Below are positions 1 to 14,735 of a stretch of 64,000 nt of DNA, in pieces. Source of the stretch: Mactromeris polynyma (taxonomy: Eukaryota > Mollusca > Bivalvia > Venerida > Mactridae); assembly GCA_032209605.1 (NCBI GenBank), contig JASFXZ010000010.1, positions 6,965,385 through 7,029,384 on the forward strand, written 5' to 3'. The notes below the pieces were generated by a model that saw only the letters and a program-made list of their open reading frames with translations, was not told the origin of the DNA and made no database searches. The translations under genes were made by a program, and so were the position numbers. Positions within the stretch are counted from its first letter, which is position 1. Every line of letters begins with the position of its first letter.

Positions 1-536
1 CTTCAACTTTAATTCTGTCGTCTGACTTTTAAATTCCACGGATACTTCAAATTCCGAGACTTCCCATTTTTCTGACGTTATGTAAAATTTATGTACAGGT
101 AATAAATACAGCATTCAACCACATAATCTTCACAATATACTTAAGCGTTTTAACAGTCATTCAGTTGTTCAAATATTATTGTTATTAGACTTAATCAGAT
201 TTCGTGTTCCCCAGCCAGAGATCAGAAGGCGACATTTGTCAAACAGCCGACATTGTCCGCGTGCGCATTATAAATTGCAGCAGTCAAATATTGCGCGAGT
301 GACTTATTTAAAGGCCGCCACAATCGGGCGGTTTATATCAGTAAATTATATAAATTCCTTTAAGCGCGTCATGTAATGCATTTATGCGATTTTAATCAGG
401 AATCCGATATAATAAGTGTTTAAAATACTTTCATTTTAACCCTTAACCTGTTAATCGTGATTAAATCTTTTACTGAAAGCTTTGTATAGCTTGTGTATCC
501 CAAAATTCCAAATGAATCACAAATATTTAAAAATAA

Positions 537-775
537 ATTGTGTCGTCTGCTTGTTCATATCCTGATCAGCTTTGATACTGTTACAACGTATAGGTATTAA
601 TTTACACATTTGGTCAAACAATTGTAATCAACAAGGAGTTTGCTTGCATGCGTACACAAATTGTGTCGTCTGCTTGTTCATATGCTGATCAGCTTTGATA
701 CTGTTACAACGTATAGGTATTAATTTACACATTTGGTCAAACAATTGTAATCAACAAGGAGTTGGCTTGCATGCA
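537..775 (+). repeat. 123-bp tandem duplication, two copies
   Basis: ATTGTGTCGTCTGCTTGTTC starts at 537 and again at 660, and the copies stay nearly identical to GGAGTT(T/G)GCTTGCATGC. The few differences point to a recent duplication. No ORF. Confidence 0.9.
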
Positions 776-2678
776 TTGTTATCATTATTTATGAGATTTT
801 TTGTAGTCTTAAAAAGAATACGTGTTGTCAGTTTTTAACAGATTCCTTAAGCATACCTGAAATATTTTGACGTAAGAATGCAAGGTCCCACTGTTCACCA
901 TCTGAAGTGTTCACCAAACATATACAATAAATGTCCACTAAAGCTGTCAGACGTGCCTTTAAATATACCATAAATTGGTAATTTAAAAAACTTATTCACT
1001 AATTGAAAGTTTGAATTTGCTACAAGAATGACAAGCTGTATGCTGTGAACTTCAGTAAGGCATTTCCTTAAACGAACCGGAATCTATTTCTATTTTGCGT
1101 AAACTTTCAGAAACATGTCATGTATTTGTTCTTATTTAAATATTTCATTTCGATCATTGATAACTAAATCACATAAGCCATCTCAATAGTTTTATGAAAG
1201 CCAAAGTGGCGAAGCATTAGATAATGCCAAACAATGATCTTTATATCCTATATTCCATAATTAAACTGATCAGTGAGTGAACATAAACTGTTACTGTATC
1301 GCTGCCGTCGATTTAACCAACCCCTTTGCACTGTCTGAATGACAGTTCAACAAACTCACACGTGTACGTGAATATTACATAACTCTTGGTAAATCACTAC
1401 TTATCATTTATTAAGGATACATTATTTACCTTGCTTGTTAACCTTAAAGTATCCGACAGTCACTGGCTAGCTCCGTTTCTTGAACCTAATCAGACCAGTT
1501 ACGTCACAAACAATCAGTAGATCCTATGTGAACCCCATGTCTCGGGGCATGAAGATATGTCATATTTATATATATGATCATTCAAATCTGCATTACAATC
1601 TATAAGTTATGCTTATTCGTATCCGACGCTTTTATTAAATCAAAGCACTGAAAGTCCTGACAGCAAGGGACTCACTGCAGATCACAGATGTCACTTGGAC
1701 ATAGATTTACCTATCACAATAGTCTATCAAGAACACTTTGTTATTGTCAGTATATTGAATAGGAGTTGAAAACGCAAGATTGTATGCAAAGAATTGGTAT
1801 AGAAAGTCGGAAGGATGGATAGGGTAGAAGTAAACAGTACCTTCATATTGATTATATGCCATGTTTCAATACAACCCATTGACAACTAACGTAGTTTGCG
1901 ACTTAAACTACTAGTATAATGTTATTACATATGTTCTAAACGGAGACTTCAGTTCAAAAGGACAGAATTCTGAAACATTTCGATGGATGCACTGCAAATG
2001 TATGTTTTGCACATATATAAATCATGCATCATGGTACTTGTATTATCAAATTGCATTGCAAACCCTTGAAAATTGAAGAAGTAGTTAGCCACACAAACTA
2101 CATATGCAACATATTGGACATAACAACCAATCGACCGACCTACAGACAGGGTGATTCTTATATTCCCCCTGGATGAGCAAAATGTGTGAGAGAGTATAAA
2201 TACAAAGCGTAAAATACTGTTTTGTAACACTTATTTAACAAACATTCTAGCAATTTAGTCCAGAAAGCAGTCTTTCAGATTTGGAAGCTTGACTCTACAA
2301 TTCATGCAAAATAAGTATAAACTAACCATTCCAACAGAAAGAAAAATGCTCAGCAACTTCAAGTGAACAACATCGATCCATTTAACTACTCAAACTTAAA
2401 TAGTTTCTGGAGAAACAGTCATTAATATTATAACTGTATAATTTCATATTAGTGTGTACCAAGAACAGTCCACTTATCAATGAAAAGTATGTGTGAATGC
2501 AAAGTATGTGCAGTTTAGTGTAAACATTAACCAATAAAAAATCACATAGCTAATTACAAATAATAATGACGACGAAATGACTTAATGGTTTGTCGCTGTT
2601 ACAGCTCATAGATACCAACTTACAGCCACATCAGTTTTATATCAAACGTTTTCAAACACAATTAGCCGTTCTACGCGG

Positions 2679-2698
2679 ACGCACGCACGCACGCACGC
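2679..2698 (+). repeat. (ACGC)n microsatellite
   Basis: Five tandem ACGC-type units after CTACGCGG. Confidence 0.85.
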
Positions 2699-3926
2699 CT
2701 TTAGCCAGTAGAGCTAAAACTTAGAAAGTTCTTGCAAAAAGTATGCTTTGTATTATCATTATCAATTTCATAACGAGACATTTTAAGTGAAACATTAACT
2801 AATATTCAGTATATGTGGACAAGAGGTATTGTTCTTTGAAAATAAATTTTTGGTTAAATATTTGGGAATTAAAAGCTGAACTGACAAAATAATTCAAATT
2901 CAGGATAAAACTTGGGAAACTGCGCTTGGCTAACGACTATTGAAATCCTATTCACTACAAAATAACGACATTAAACGTTGCATTTCATCCGTGATACGAT
3001 GCTCAATTGCACGGCCGTGGCGTAGGATTTTTATCAGTAATTGCAATATTTCAACAGAATTTATCAGGGTTATTTCCTTGGCGTAAGTGATGACAGCTCA
3101 AGTCCGTTCTCCAGCCGATATCACAAACGCTTACCGCTATGTTTTGTCAGACAATGACTACTTTTTCGGGTGTATGTAGCAGAATTTGGCGGTTCAGATC
3201 TATAGGCTTTGGATGACACACCCGATGAGTGTCCGCGAATTTCGCCTACTATAGCAATTGGCACTGACGAGGCCCTTGCTAAAAGTCTGAATTATCTGAA
3301 AAGAAGATAAGCATACCACATTTGGTGCGTAATCGGCTTTAGTCGCAGTGTTTATGTGACTTTTCAACGCTAAAGGTAGCAAGATTAATACTGCTGCTCA
3401 TTGTTCCAATATAATTGGATACATTTCTAAATCTCAATTACAAAAATTGAAAGAATGGAAGCAAATGAAAAGTTACATTCTGTTATTTTATTAATTCTCA
3501 AAACTGTAATAAATAAAGGACAATATTAACAGTATTCGCATTATCACACGAAATAGCTATGTCTTTATAGATGTTTACTGTAACGGAGAAACAAAAATAG
3601 CAATACGGCAGCTACTGTTACTGATATTACGGCCAAATAAGGGCAATATATATCACAATTGATTCCATATCCACCTTTCATTAGTACTAATAAGTCAAAC
3701 GTGACGTGTATGCTTAAAACAGACAATAAAAGCCAATTCACTTCCTCCGTGTGTGTAAATACCATAGCTAATATACAACATTTACGACAGAAAATAAGAT
3801 ATTTTGCAAGCGAAGAGGATATCTTTCTATTGCCTAATTGAAGTAGGCCTAGCGTTCAATTAACCTGATTATATAAATGTATTTATTGTAAAGGACAAGA
3901 AGTCAACAGCCGGTAAACGAAGTAAT

Positions 3927-4885
3927 CTGCTTTGCACCACCTATTGGACTCTTACAGTATCCTGGATAGACACTGCTTTGCCCCACCTATTGGACTCATA
4001 CAGTATCCTGGATAGACAATGCTTTGCCCCACCTATTGGACTCTTACAGTATCCTGGATAGACACTGCTTTGCCCCACCTATTGGACTCCTACAGTATCC
4101 TGGATAGACACTGCTTTGCCCCACCTATTGGACTCTTACAGTATCCTGGATAGACACTGCTTTGCCCCACCTATTGGACTCTTACAGTATCCTGGATAGA
4201 CACTGCTTTGCCCCACCTATTGGACTCTTACAGTATCCTGGATAGACACTGCTTTGCCCCACCTATTGGACTCTTACAGTATCCTGGATAGACACTGCTT
4301 TGCCCCACCTATCGGATTCTTACAGGATCCTGGATAGACACTGCTTTGCCCCACCTATTGGACTCTTACAGTATCCTGGATAGACACTGCTTTGCCCCAC
4401 CTATTGGACTCTTACAGTATCCTGGATAGACACTGCTTTGCCCCACCTATTGGACTCCTACAGGACCCTGGATAGACACTGATTTGCCCCACCTATCGGA
4501 CTCTTACAGGATCATGGATAGAAACTGATTTGCCCCACATATTGGACTCATACAGTATATAGGATAGACACTGCTTTGCCCCACCTATTGGACTCTTACA
4601 GTACATAGGATAGACACTGCTTTGCCCAACCTATTAGACTCCTACAGGACCCTGGATAGACACTGATTTGCCCCACCTATCGGACTCTTACAGGATCCTG
4701 GATAGAAACTGATTTGCCCCACATATTGGACTCATACAGTATATAGGATAGACACTGCTTTGCCCCACCTATTGGACTCTTACAGTATCCTGGATAAACA
4801 CTGATTTGCTTAACCATTTGGAATCATTTGGGATGCTGGACAAACACTAATTTGTCCCACCCTATGGACACTTTAAGAATACTTT
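3927..4885 (+). repeat. 46-bp satellite array, about 20 copies
   Basis: Unit starts CTGCTTTGCCCCACCTATTG and continues GACTCTTACAGTATCCTGGA then TAGACA; starts at 3927, 3973 and 4019 give a 46-bp period. The first dozen units are almost identical; from 4454 to 4800 four variants alternate as a 184-bp block; the last two units (from 4801) decay. Stops occur in the frames seen, so it is not coding. Confidence 0.95.
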
Positions 4886-5819
4886 TTGGATTCTAAGCAT
4901 GGGAAATTACAGTAATTAAGACCGTACAGGGTGTCCATTTGAAGAAATTGGAATCTTAATATGAAGACGGATTATCGTTTATTTTATCATGATTTATTTC
5001 TGGACGGTATGTACATCAATGAGACTAGAACGGCTTCATGTGTGTGTTTTATGCGGGCTGTTACGTTTTTAAAAGGAATGTTCACGTTGTAACGAAATTC
5101 GTGATGGTGTTCTAATTGCAATATTTAATGTAGACCTGTCTAGAATAGTGAACTTACCACAGCATGAAATACCGGTATTTGATACTTATCGATACTAATA
5201 TCGTTAAACCATTTGAAAAGAGTTAAAACAGAGTGCATATTATTTGTCCCTACTATGGACTTTTATCTGAGATAATAATGATGGTAATAATTATAAAATT
5301 GATTATAACAATAATGGTAATAACAATAATAATGTTAATACTAAACCTGGATACAGGTTATCGACTACAATTCGTAAAAAATTGTTTTATACTTGGCTAA
5401 AATCGTTCCAGTCACCCGTTATATCATACATGATTGCGTTCTAAAGTACCCGAGTGTCAGTGGGCATGTAGAAAAAATAAACCGAATATAGGATATCATT
5501 TTTAATATGCTCAGTAAAAAAAAGTGTGCATGGGATGATATGGACATTCAAAACAATAGGTTAGATAATAGATGCCGTGATAATGCCAAGATAATAGAGA
5601 AGTTTTTCAGAACATGTGATTCACATTCACACCTAACAGACAAGTGTAACAGTTACATCCATACTCTGCACATCAAGGCTAATAAGTGAATATTTGCTTC
5701 TGTCACATTTCATCTCAGTGCTATGATTTCTTCTTGCATTTGCTATTAAGTTTTATTTTACCTCACGTGATTTATCCATGGAAAATTTCCATATACACGC
5801 TATAAGCAAATCCGTAATG
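4886..5819. other. Intergenic with degenerate AAT-rich stretch
   Basis: About 5270-5345 is a loose run of AATAAT/GGTAATAA words. Nothing else is recognised. Confidence 0.6.
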
Positions 5820-5850
5820 TTACCCTGTGACATAATGTGTTTACCCTATG

Positions 5851-5950
5851 ACGCTGTGACATAACGTTTTTACCCTATGACGCTGTGACATAACGTTTTT
5901 ACCCTATGACGCTGTGACATAACGTTTTTACCCTGTGACATAATGTATTT
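5851..5950 (+). repeat. 29-bp minisatellite
   Basis: ACGCTGTGACATAACG plus TTTTTACCCTATG recurs at 5851, 5880 and 5909, with partial units from 5820 and to 5955. Confidence 0.9.
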
Positions 5951-5955
5951 ACCCT

Positions 5956-8900
5956 CGCGCGGGTCTAAAAATACACTACAGGAAATTTCCATAGTCCGAG
6001 TCGATAGGCGCTTATCTAAATAGGTAACAAGCAAGCGCATGTAATGTTTGTAAAGCTGACAGATTCAGTTTTTTTCCACAAAAAATGCAAGCACTTTATT
6101 GTTTCTGTTTCACATTGACTTTATTGTTTTATATTTTAATATCAAAATATTTGTTTGCTATAATAAAATAAACCTCAGATCCCATGAATATAATGCTTAC
6201 GCCTTGGTTTACACTAACTTTCTCGGGTTAACATTATATGCTATCACCCTCCATGGGATGTGATATTTATATAGTATCTGATGTAATAATTAAATCATTG
6301 ATAGAAAAGTCGATGAGAAAATCTGTTGAAAAGTGAAACAAGTGTATGAAACGTGACACGGGTAGCTTATTTCAATATACCCATAATCACGTACCTCGGT
6401 AGGCTCATCAAACAACTGTAATATAGCGTCATTCTGTTGTACTTTTGTTGATTTCTGTTTCTATCGTATTCCAGTTAAGACTTACAAGGTGATGAGACAA
6501 CCGACATTCACATGAAATTAAACATACCTTCTTCTATATGTTCATCCATAAAAGAGACGAATGTCGATCAAATCTATAGAATTTTTAATCAGCAGTAACA
6601 AAAGCTGATGCAAAACGTATGAACATTAAATAAGGCAGATAGTTAGTCATGTCGGTGTCCTAAAAAAACGCGATTTTATATAACATATATTTGTTTAACT
6701 AATACAAGTCATGAGTCAAAGTTGATAAATTACATACGGTAGTAATTTCCGCTCTGTTACATCAGTTCTAAATGTTACCACATCAATGAATTTACATTAA
6801 AATATCGGTTACATGATACAAGACGATAGTTTTCTTTTCCACACGATGTTTAAATGCTCTTTTAAGAGATTTATTATTTGTGTACTTCGCTCCCATATTT
6901 TTTAAACAATACAATAATGACACATGAGCAGGCACAGTGTTATATAGTTCATGCTTATTCAATTCATCAACGGATACCATTTATAAATGCAAATATAATT
7001 CGAATGAAATTACTCATAAGTGTTACTCAAGGAAGTTTCATTTGAATACATCTACCGTATACAAATCAAAGCGCTGAAAGCACAGAAGTTGATCGGTATT
7101 GAACACTGGTTTTGTATTCAACACTTCCAGATTCACAGGATGTACGAATCATCATTGTTAAACCATTGAATTAAATTGCGCAGTTAAGATTACTGCCATT
7201 ATTGAGAATGTTCAGCAGGTTAAGCTCATATGTTGAACTATTATAACCGATTCACTTACCTGTTATTCTTGCGCCGCCTCCGGAAACAGTATTTTTCGTA
7301 GTTAAGCGATGCGACTGTCGAAAATTACCATAGAACTAGTTTTTCTACCGAACACCTTAAAACAGAGGAAAATAGACATAATTGTGTTAGCGAAAAACGA
7401 AGAATTAAGAAGTTAAACTAGTCTTAATAAATGTGACCATCGTTAAAGATGTATCTGGCTCAACTGAACCTAACACTTTTGAATATGCTTCATCCAGTAT
7501 TGGTGTTACATAGTCTAAAACATCATTAATAAGAACCATTGCCATGTATACTATAGACCAGTTTAAAACAGTCTTGTTTAATCGTATTACTATCAGGCAC
7601 AACTAGTCAAAAAACACCAGCTTGTTATAAAACTGGATTTTTTTTTAAATTTATGATAATGCAAACGTATTTTTTCGACAAATACATTTAATGGCCGATT
7701 TCTGGAACGAACCAGTAACACTATTGACCCATATTGGCATTTTCCAGGTTTGAACCAACAACCCCGTGTAAAATCCAATATACCCCCACTTTCCTCAAGC
7801 AAAACTAGTTTGTACAGGACGTAGAAAGCACGACCGTTGTCAGTGAAAAGCTATGGAATTCAAAGTAAGGTGAATATTTCTAAGGATGAAAACAAAATAG
7901 ATATACCAGCAAGCATAATTAACAAATCACATAGACATGTAACGCTTTCAACCCTCGATTGACTGAGTAATCAACACTGCATACAATAAACACTTTCGTA
8001 AACATGTGAATATTATAAAACTACTTTGTCATTGAAATATTCACTTTAGCAAATTTTTATTGCGATCGAAAATCACGCTTAAACAGGCTTCGGAGCTTAT
8101 AAATGTAATTGTTGCCATGTTTAACCTTTTACAATAAAAAGCAAGTCATGTGACGTGAAAAAGTTGCTAATTAATTAGCCTATTAATGTAGTTATGTAGC
8201 GAATGCATGTCAGCTAGTTTTAGAATATTTCAAGTCGCCGTGGTGGGGAAGCTTTGAATGATTTAAACAGTGAACAAACTATTAGGTAGGTTTATTTTAC
8301 AATAATTAACGCGACATTGAAAACAGTTGAAATAACTGGACCATGGTACATAAAGTTTAGACGAAAAATGTTTCAAAAACATATCGTCTTGAAATAGACA
8401 AAAACATGCGTTGTTTGTCCATATTATTTAAATCATTATGACAAATTTAGCTTTAAAATTGCGATGCGGAAATAAATTAAAATGTAAAGCTAGGTGGCTC
8501 TTATATAAGCTCATAACAGGATCTTCAACACTTACTGCCCCCACCCCCTGACCACATGTTTTGTAATATACTTAAAGCGAATAAAGTTGCACCAAATACT
8601 GAGAATAATCTTAATTTGTATCGATGCATACCTTCATTAGACACACTGAAAGTCCATTTTTGTTGTTATTGTTTAAGTGATGTCCAAAGAAATCAAACGT
8701 GAACTTTCACAGAATTACATATTATATATTTATACAAAAAGTGTTTATACCATTTATCCAAAGAAATTGATATCTTATCATTATTGTATGTATGCGATTC
8801 TAACACTATCATTACATGTTCAATACTGATGATTCATAATCAAACAAACAAAAATGTTGTACAAAATTCCTTGAGTTATTGATAAATACATCACTTTTGT

Positions 8901-11900
8901 TTCATTTTCTCTTGAGATTCCCTTCAAATATTGCCGAGTTACTGTTTTGCTACACCTTTTCCGATGATATTAATGCCTCGCGTCAACTTTCTCTTGTACA
9001 ATCCTAGATTTATCGGCACGAGCTCTATACTGAAGGTCGTATTAAGGCCACTTTGAATGTCAAGAGCCAGCAGCAAACACCAATATAGGCAATCATGTTA
9101 TATTAAAGAAAATATCATTGATCTAATTATAGACACTCCTAGATTAATTGCACACGATTTGTTGAGTGATCAAATGATGATACATTTAAAGAACATTAAT
9201 TCTATGTCTGCCGTATTTACACAGCGTTATTCACATCGCAGTTTTTTTATTGATTCTGAGTTATATTTGCAGTCTTTGTGTTTGTTAAGTGTTAGTGCAA
9301 CATTGGTATTAAATGTTAAATGACTGGTTCATGATTTCTGAATGTCCACATGTTCTGCATTTAACCAGACAGATTCGCCATTGATATTGATATAAAAGGT
9401 TTCGTGACAGCCTTTTGGATAACCTGTGTTCTCAGACTCAGGTTGTAAGGTACTGAAATTTTGAGTTTGAGGTCCGGCTCTCAAACTCTTATTTGCATAT
9501 GAACTTACATTCTGTGTTGTTAAAATACCGTAACAAACTCTAATAATTGATATGTGTACTAGATTTTAATATACAGTGTAATATACTGCTATCAATGATG
9601 AGGCTGTTTTGATTATAGAAAAAATACTATTTTATTCGGAAAAATATTGGGGCCTAGATGTGCTCAAGCTATGATAACCGATTAAGCTCAGGCGGTCTCG
9701 CATGTCTTTAACAACGTGAGCTATACCTGAGAATAGCTATGCCAAATGTAGGGCATTGAGTAAAAATACATTATGGTTCAAAAATATAACAGTTTTTATC
9801 TTCGAAAATGCTTATTCACGCACGTTGCATGGTACTTGCATCATCATACTTCAAGCCTAACCCTTGTGATTCAGAGAACATTAAAGCGTTTCATTGCGAT
9901 CGAACTGAAATCAATTTAGCGTAAAATAACCATAGACTATTGTATATACAGCTTCGTCATTTTGGGGGTCTGCTCTGGGATCGTGAATCTTCTCGCCTTT
10001 CCCAGTATGGATAGAACGGTGACTGTTTTGTCGTCTAGTAAGTAAATTGTCAATTAGCTACTATTTACCATATGTATCATATATCAAAATATCCACCATG
10101 AGTGTGTACGCTGTTTTTCCGGGTCATAGATTTCTCCCCCACGTGTATACTATTTCAGCGGATACAACCCACAGTGAATACACCACACGTATTACTGTAT
10201 GTACTCATCATGTTATTGTTCGGTAATAAACGGGTAAATGGGTTGAATCTGAACTTCAATGGGTGGATTTTACGGTTAGTTTTTTCTGTACTATTAAAGA
10301 GCTCTTCCCATATACAAGTCATTTTTGGTGATGCGACAAAATTCAGTATCGCTGATAAACATCACATACATGTAACGTAAACACCTATTCGTAATGTGTG
10401 GCCTTGTACAGTGGAATCGGTAGTGGTTTATATTTTTTACCCCATAGTTCACAGGCTCATATCAAGTGCGCGACATCGCCTCAAGCTTACTGGTAAAAGC
10501 GTGGGTGGGGGTATTGGAGGACGATTCAAATACGATTGTTACGGCTATAAACATAAAGTGCAGTTTGTTATTAAAGTTACAACTTGTTAATCTTGTAGGA
10601 GTAGTTGTTTGTTATCACATACTGTCATGCAGGAAAATGTCGATTTAGTTTAAATTAATCGTCCGCTTTGAAAAGATACTAGGACTTCCGCGAAAACTCC
10701 CTATCACCTTATTAAAACGACAAGCCTTCAAACTATCAATTCATAAACAAACATTGATAAAGCATCTTTCTCTCCAATCCTAAAGGGACGGTTGCTTGTA
10801 CTTATGCAAATACATGTCGAATGAACTTAGAAAAACTAATGCAAAACTTTTCAAGCAACCATTCCCGTTTTGTTATCAAGGGCAGAATAATATCGAACGA
10901 CTGTTGTAAAAAAAACTCCAACCAAGAATTCGGTGAAGGAATGTACTATTACACAAAATTCATATCTTGCGGCCTAAACGTTTATAATGTTAAAGTCACA
11001 GTATAAGTTGACTTTGACCATTCGGTATTTTTGATAGATTAATTAGTTTTTTTCGTAGGAACCTATTTTATTCTAATATATAGTCAAAAAATGTTTTAAT
11101 TGATATTTTTATAGTCGCATCACTATAGCCTGATAAGTTATGCTTATTGATTATATGCCAGAAAGTTATGTTAATTTTAATAGTACTTGCGCAGCAAATA
11201 ATGCTAATAACGATTTGTCTTAGTATTGATGGAGTATTATGGAAATAATAAATCCAAGCTACAGACGAATATTCATATATCACAAAGTTATTAAAAGTAA
11301 GCCATAAACAACTGCAATGTAGTTTCTATACTGTTATTCAATGTCATAAATTATTAAACACATCTAAAGTATTTAAAACAACACGACGATATACCCCCTG
11401 AGCAGTTTAATAAAGTCCGGTTCCCCTTTTGTAGTGATACGGGTTTGTTAAAAGAAGCAATAAATTTGTCAAAATCTCCACTTTCAAATCAGCGATAATT
11501 GATCATACAATCTCTTGTAGTTGGAGCAGTATACTTAAAAGGATACTTCTGCCTTCGCGTTGGCAATTCTTGGCTTCATTTGTTACGGATAAACAGGATG
11601 CTGTGTCTGCTTGTTCTGCATTACAGACTAAACATAGTCTAAAAATAATATTTGTCATGATATATGAACCCAACATAAGCTGCAGAAAATGATACAAAGA
11701 TTATTTTAAGCATAACGCTCGCTCTCTTTTCTAAGGATGATTTTAGCCCATTGGCGTTATATGAGGATATTTTCAGTACAGACTATGCCTTAAGAGACGA
11801 ATTACAAACTTATTTGTATAATGCCACGAATAATGAAATTATACATAATATTCAATTCAACTATTGACTTTTGTATATTTACATACAAGAAATAAAGATT

Positions 11901-14534
11901 GAATATCGATACAAGTGTAATATGCATATAGTATTAACGCATACAAATCTGGTTTATCCATGACAACGCGCAATAAAAGCTTTTGCTATTACATAATCTA
12001 CCTAAATAAACCTGAATAACAATTTAAAATTGCATTATTCCCCCTCCCATTCTTTACTTGTCAAATATAAACATAATATATATCTTACTTAACCAGAAAC
12101 AGCGTAGACTTTGACGACAATATTACGGTTATCGTGAGTAAAATGATGCGCGTGTTAAGTCCTGACCAATAGATGTCCGGTTTTCGCCTTACAATTTGAC
12201 AGGCCCATTAATTTATTCTTGGTATCTTCCAACGTCAAGTACGCACGTGTTGTATCAGACTGGGAAGTAAATATCATTAATTATGATTGTTTTGAACGTA
12301 CATGATGGGACAATTCATAAATTACTTACAAGTTTGTTTATTTGTGAATGAAATTTACGAACACGGTGATAAATGTTTAAAACGATTTAAGCAATTTTTG
12401 CCCATGAATCGTGTCGTGTTTGATGTTAAATATTAAGTCTGCATTTTTTATCGATGTTTGAGAATCGTGAACATAATTTGAACGTGATTGAGTGACGCAA
12501 CCAATTTTGTGTGAATTATATTTTTGCAAGCATAATATACATCCTATGTGATTGTGTTTAATTCACAACAAATATTAGCAAGATGAATGTAGACAAAAGC
12601 TAGGATATTATTTTTGTTATATACGCATGAATTGCGCCAACGTGTGTTTCAACACGGGTTCAATCCGAAATATTCCGAACACACGATATTTAGGTAATGC
12701 AAACAACACATATATATATATTTAAATGCGCTAGTCCCGATTTTACGTCAAGCATTACAGTTACGCAGTTTTAATGGTCGTGCATATTGACATTTTAGAG
12801 GTTTACATATACTACTTCCATACTACTTGCGCGAAATTCGCGCGTAATTAATGGTCCTTAAGGATAAGCTTGACATGATTTAATCTTCAACTAGAGTTAT
12901 TGTTTCAAGCGGGGGGAAAAGGCGACAGTGCGTTATGTTTAACGTTCATAGAATGTCAATATGGCAGGGGGTTTGTTATCTACCTTGTGGAGAGCGTTAT
13001 CAACGAGTTAGGGGAGCTGTCTACTGGCCTGTTGGTCTATTGGGCTCAATGTAAGAGGTATCATCTTCTCTTGTGAGTTTTATAATGGGGATCAGGTATA
13101 AGTGGCCACCGATGATACGTCATAAATATCGGATATCACAACGTATACGTCTTACAGCTAAACCAGGGGGGCATTACAACAAGCACTTGAAAATCAGCTG
13201 ATTAGGCGAAAATTTTACAAAACATAAACAGGAAGTATTCTATGTGATTGTTGATCTGTCCTTTTATAAATAAAAAAAGTAAATAACTATCTCTCTAAGA
13301 TATGACAATACTACAAACTCATTTCAGTTAGTACAATATTTGTTTTAGAAATGTTAATGCTTTAAAAGCATACCCAAGTGGTAAGCAACCAAATTGACAC
13401 AAGTTACAAGTATGAACAGCTATTTATAAACATTTACTTATTAGTATGCAACAGTTTTGGGTGAAATTGCGAGGAAGATTTGATAGAATTGCTATCAATG
13501 AAAGGCGGTTATAGCTCAGGCGTCACGTTTTATTATCAAAAGTAATATAAAAAAGTCACGTTTAATAATGGATATACCACTCCGTGTTTCCCAAAATGAC
13601 CAAGCAGTTTGTTAAGTCCAATAAAGCGAATAGATTTGGTCTTTTCGATATCATCGACGGATTTGGGTGTCAAAGGTCATGTACGTTATTTGATAGCATT
13701 GTTCATCTTGTTTTCAAACATCAAAACGCACCTGGGGAAATCTTTTTAAAAAGTCATCCATTCTATCTATGACTTTTCCCTAATCCCCTCGTGCCATGTT
13801 TCCGCTTTGATAACTTCAAAATCCCCATCCTATCTGTCGCTCCCAAGTTTTATTAAAATCGGACATACCGTGGCGTTTTATCGCCGGCCGCATAGGCCGA
13901 AATACCCCCCGTAAAAATACCTGTGCACCACGTAGTGAATAGTGACGTCATTCGTGTATTTATGGCCACGCGTTTACAATCTGTCTACTGTATGATATGG
14001 GTTATTTAAGTAAAACCATGAATGAATGCGCTATAACGAGAGATTATGGAAACACCTAAATATAAACTTTATGGCAAACACAATATCATTTATTTTACTA
14101 TACTTGGCGAGGCGACTAAAATGGTAACATTGTAATACGGGTTGAAACTATGAATACTTAATGTACTACAAATAGAGGGGTGCGAGTCAATGGGTTACCG
14201 TGTGGTAAACAAAACCTATGTCATGCTGCATTTATTTAAATTCACAACGCAAACATAACGCGATTGTAAACACCGTACGAAGAAAATCAAAAAGATTTGG
14301 TTGACACGAAGATATTATAACCCCGGATAGTATCCTGCCTTGAATATAAATAGCATAGCACTTAGATATCTATCTGATGTTGTCTTCAGCACAGGTGACC
14401 GAAACCGTATATGCGTTAAATCTATGCCTGTCTTAAGTGCCAAGTCGAACATTGTCTTTGTGTTGTTTTGGCATTTACGCCATAATAAACATTATTTCTG
14501 TTATGCATTTCAGTTGACCTAACCCATTGTTCCT
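5956..14534. other. Intergenic, AT-rich, no recognised gene
   Basis: No ORF above 100 codons and no domain was recognised. A tRNA B-box-like GGTTCAAACC exists on the minus strand near 7748, too weak to call. A TGACGTCA site stands alone near 13948. Confidence 0.55.
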
Positions 14535-14735
14535 CAGGTGCCAACCAGTACCAACCTGTTCTTCCACAAGGACTGACAACATCCCCACTCTAATCAGAGG
14601 TGGATGTCACTTGACCTTGGTTGTATCAATAGCCGGGTAATATAATTTTCACACGGGAAATTCAAACATACGACTTAAAGGTTAGATGTTGTGTGTTCTA
14701 CCGATTGATCTGGCCGGCGGGCTCGAATATTGTCA
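14535..14735 (-). mobile_element. tRNA-headed SINE remnant
   Basis: On the minus strand a D-arm-like ATCAATCGGTAGAAC is followed by an anticodon-arm-like CTAACCTTTAAGT and a B-box-like GTTTGAATTTCCC, then a 120-bp body. The order and spacing match a tRNA-derived pol III promoter. The body rules out a plain tRNA gene. Confidence 0.5.

Larger units (their letters stand above)
1..3926. other. Intergenic, AT-rich
   Basis: Apart from the 123-bp duplication and the (ACGC)n run I see no gene. The small ORFs (under 95 codons) have no recognisable domain or splice context. Confidence 0.6.

Noticed and set aside
3927..4885. CRISPR array
   Set aside because: Units are contiguous 46-bp satellites without spacers, in a eukaryotic setting with no cas genes.
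7740..7800. Minus-strand tRNA or SINE head with GGTTCAAACC
   Set aside because: Only a B-box-like match; no A box at suitable distance.
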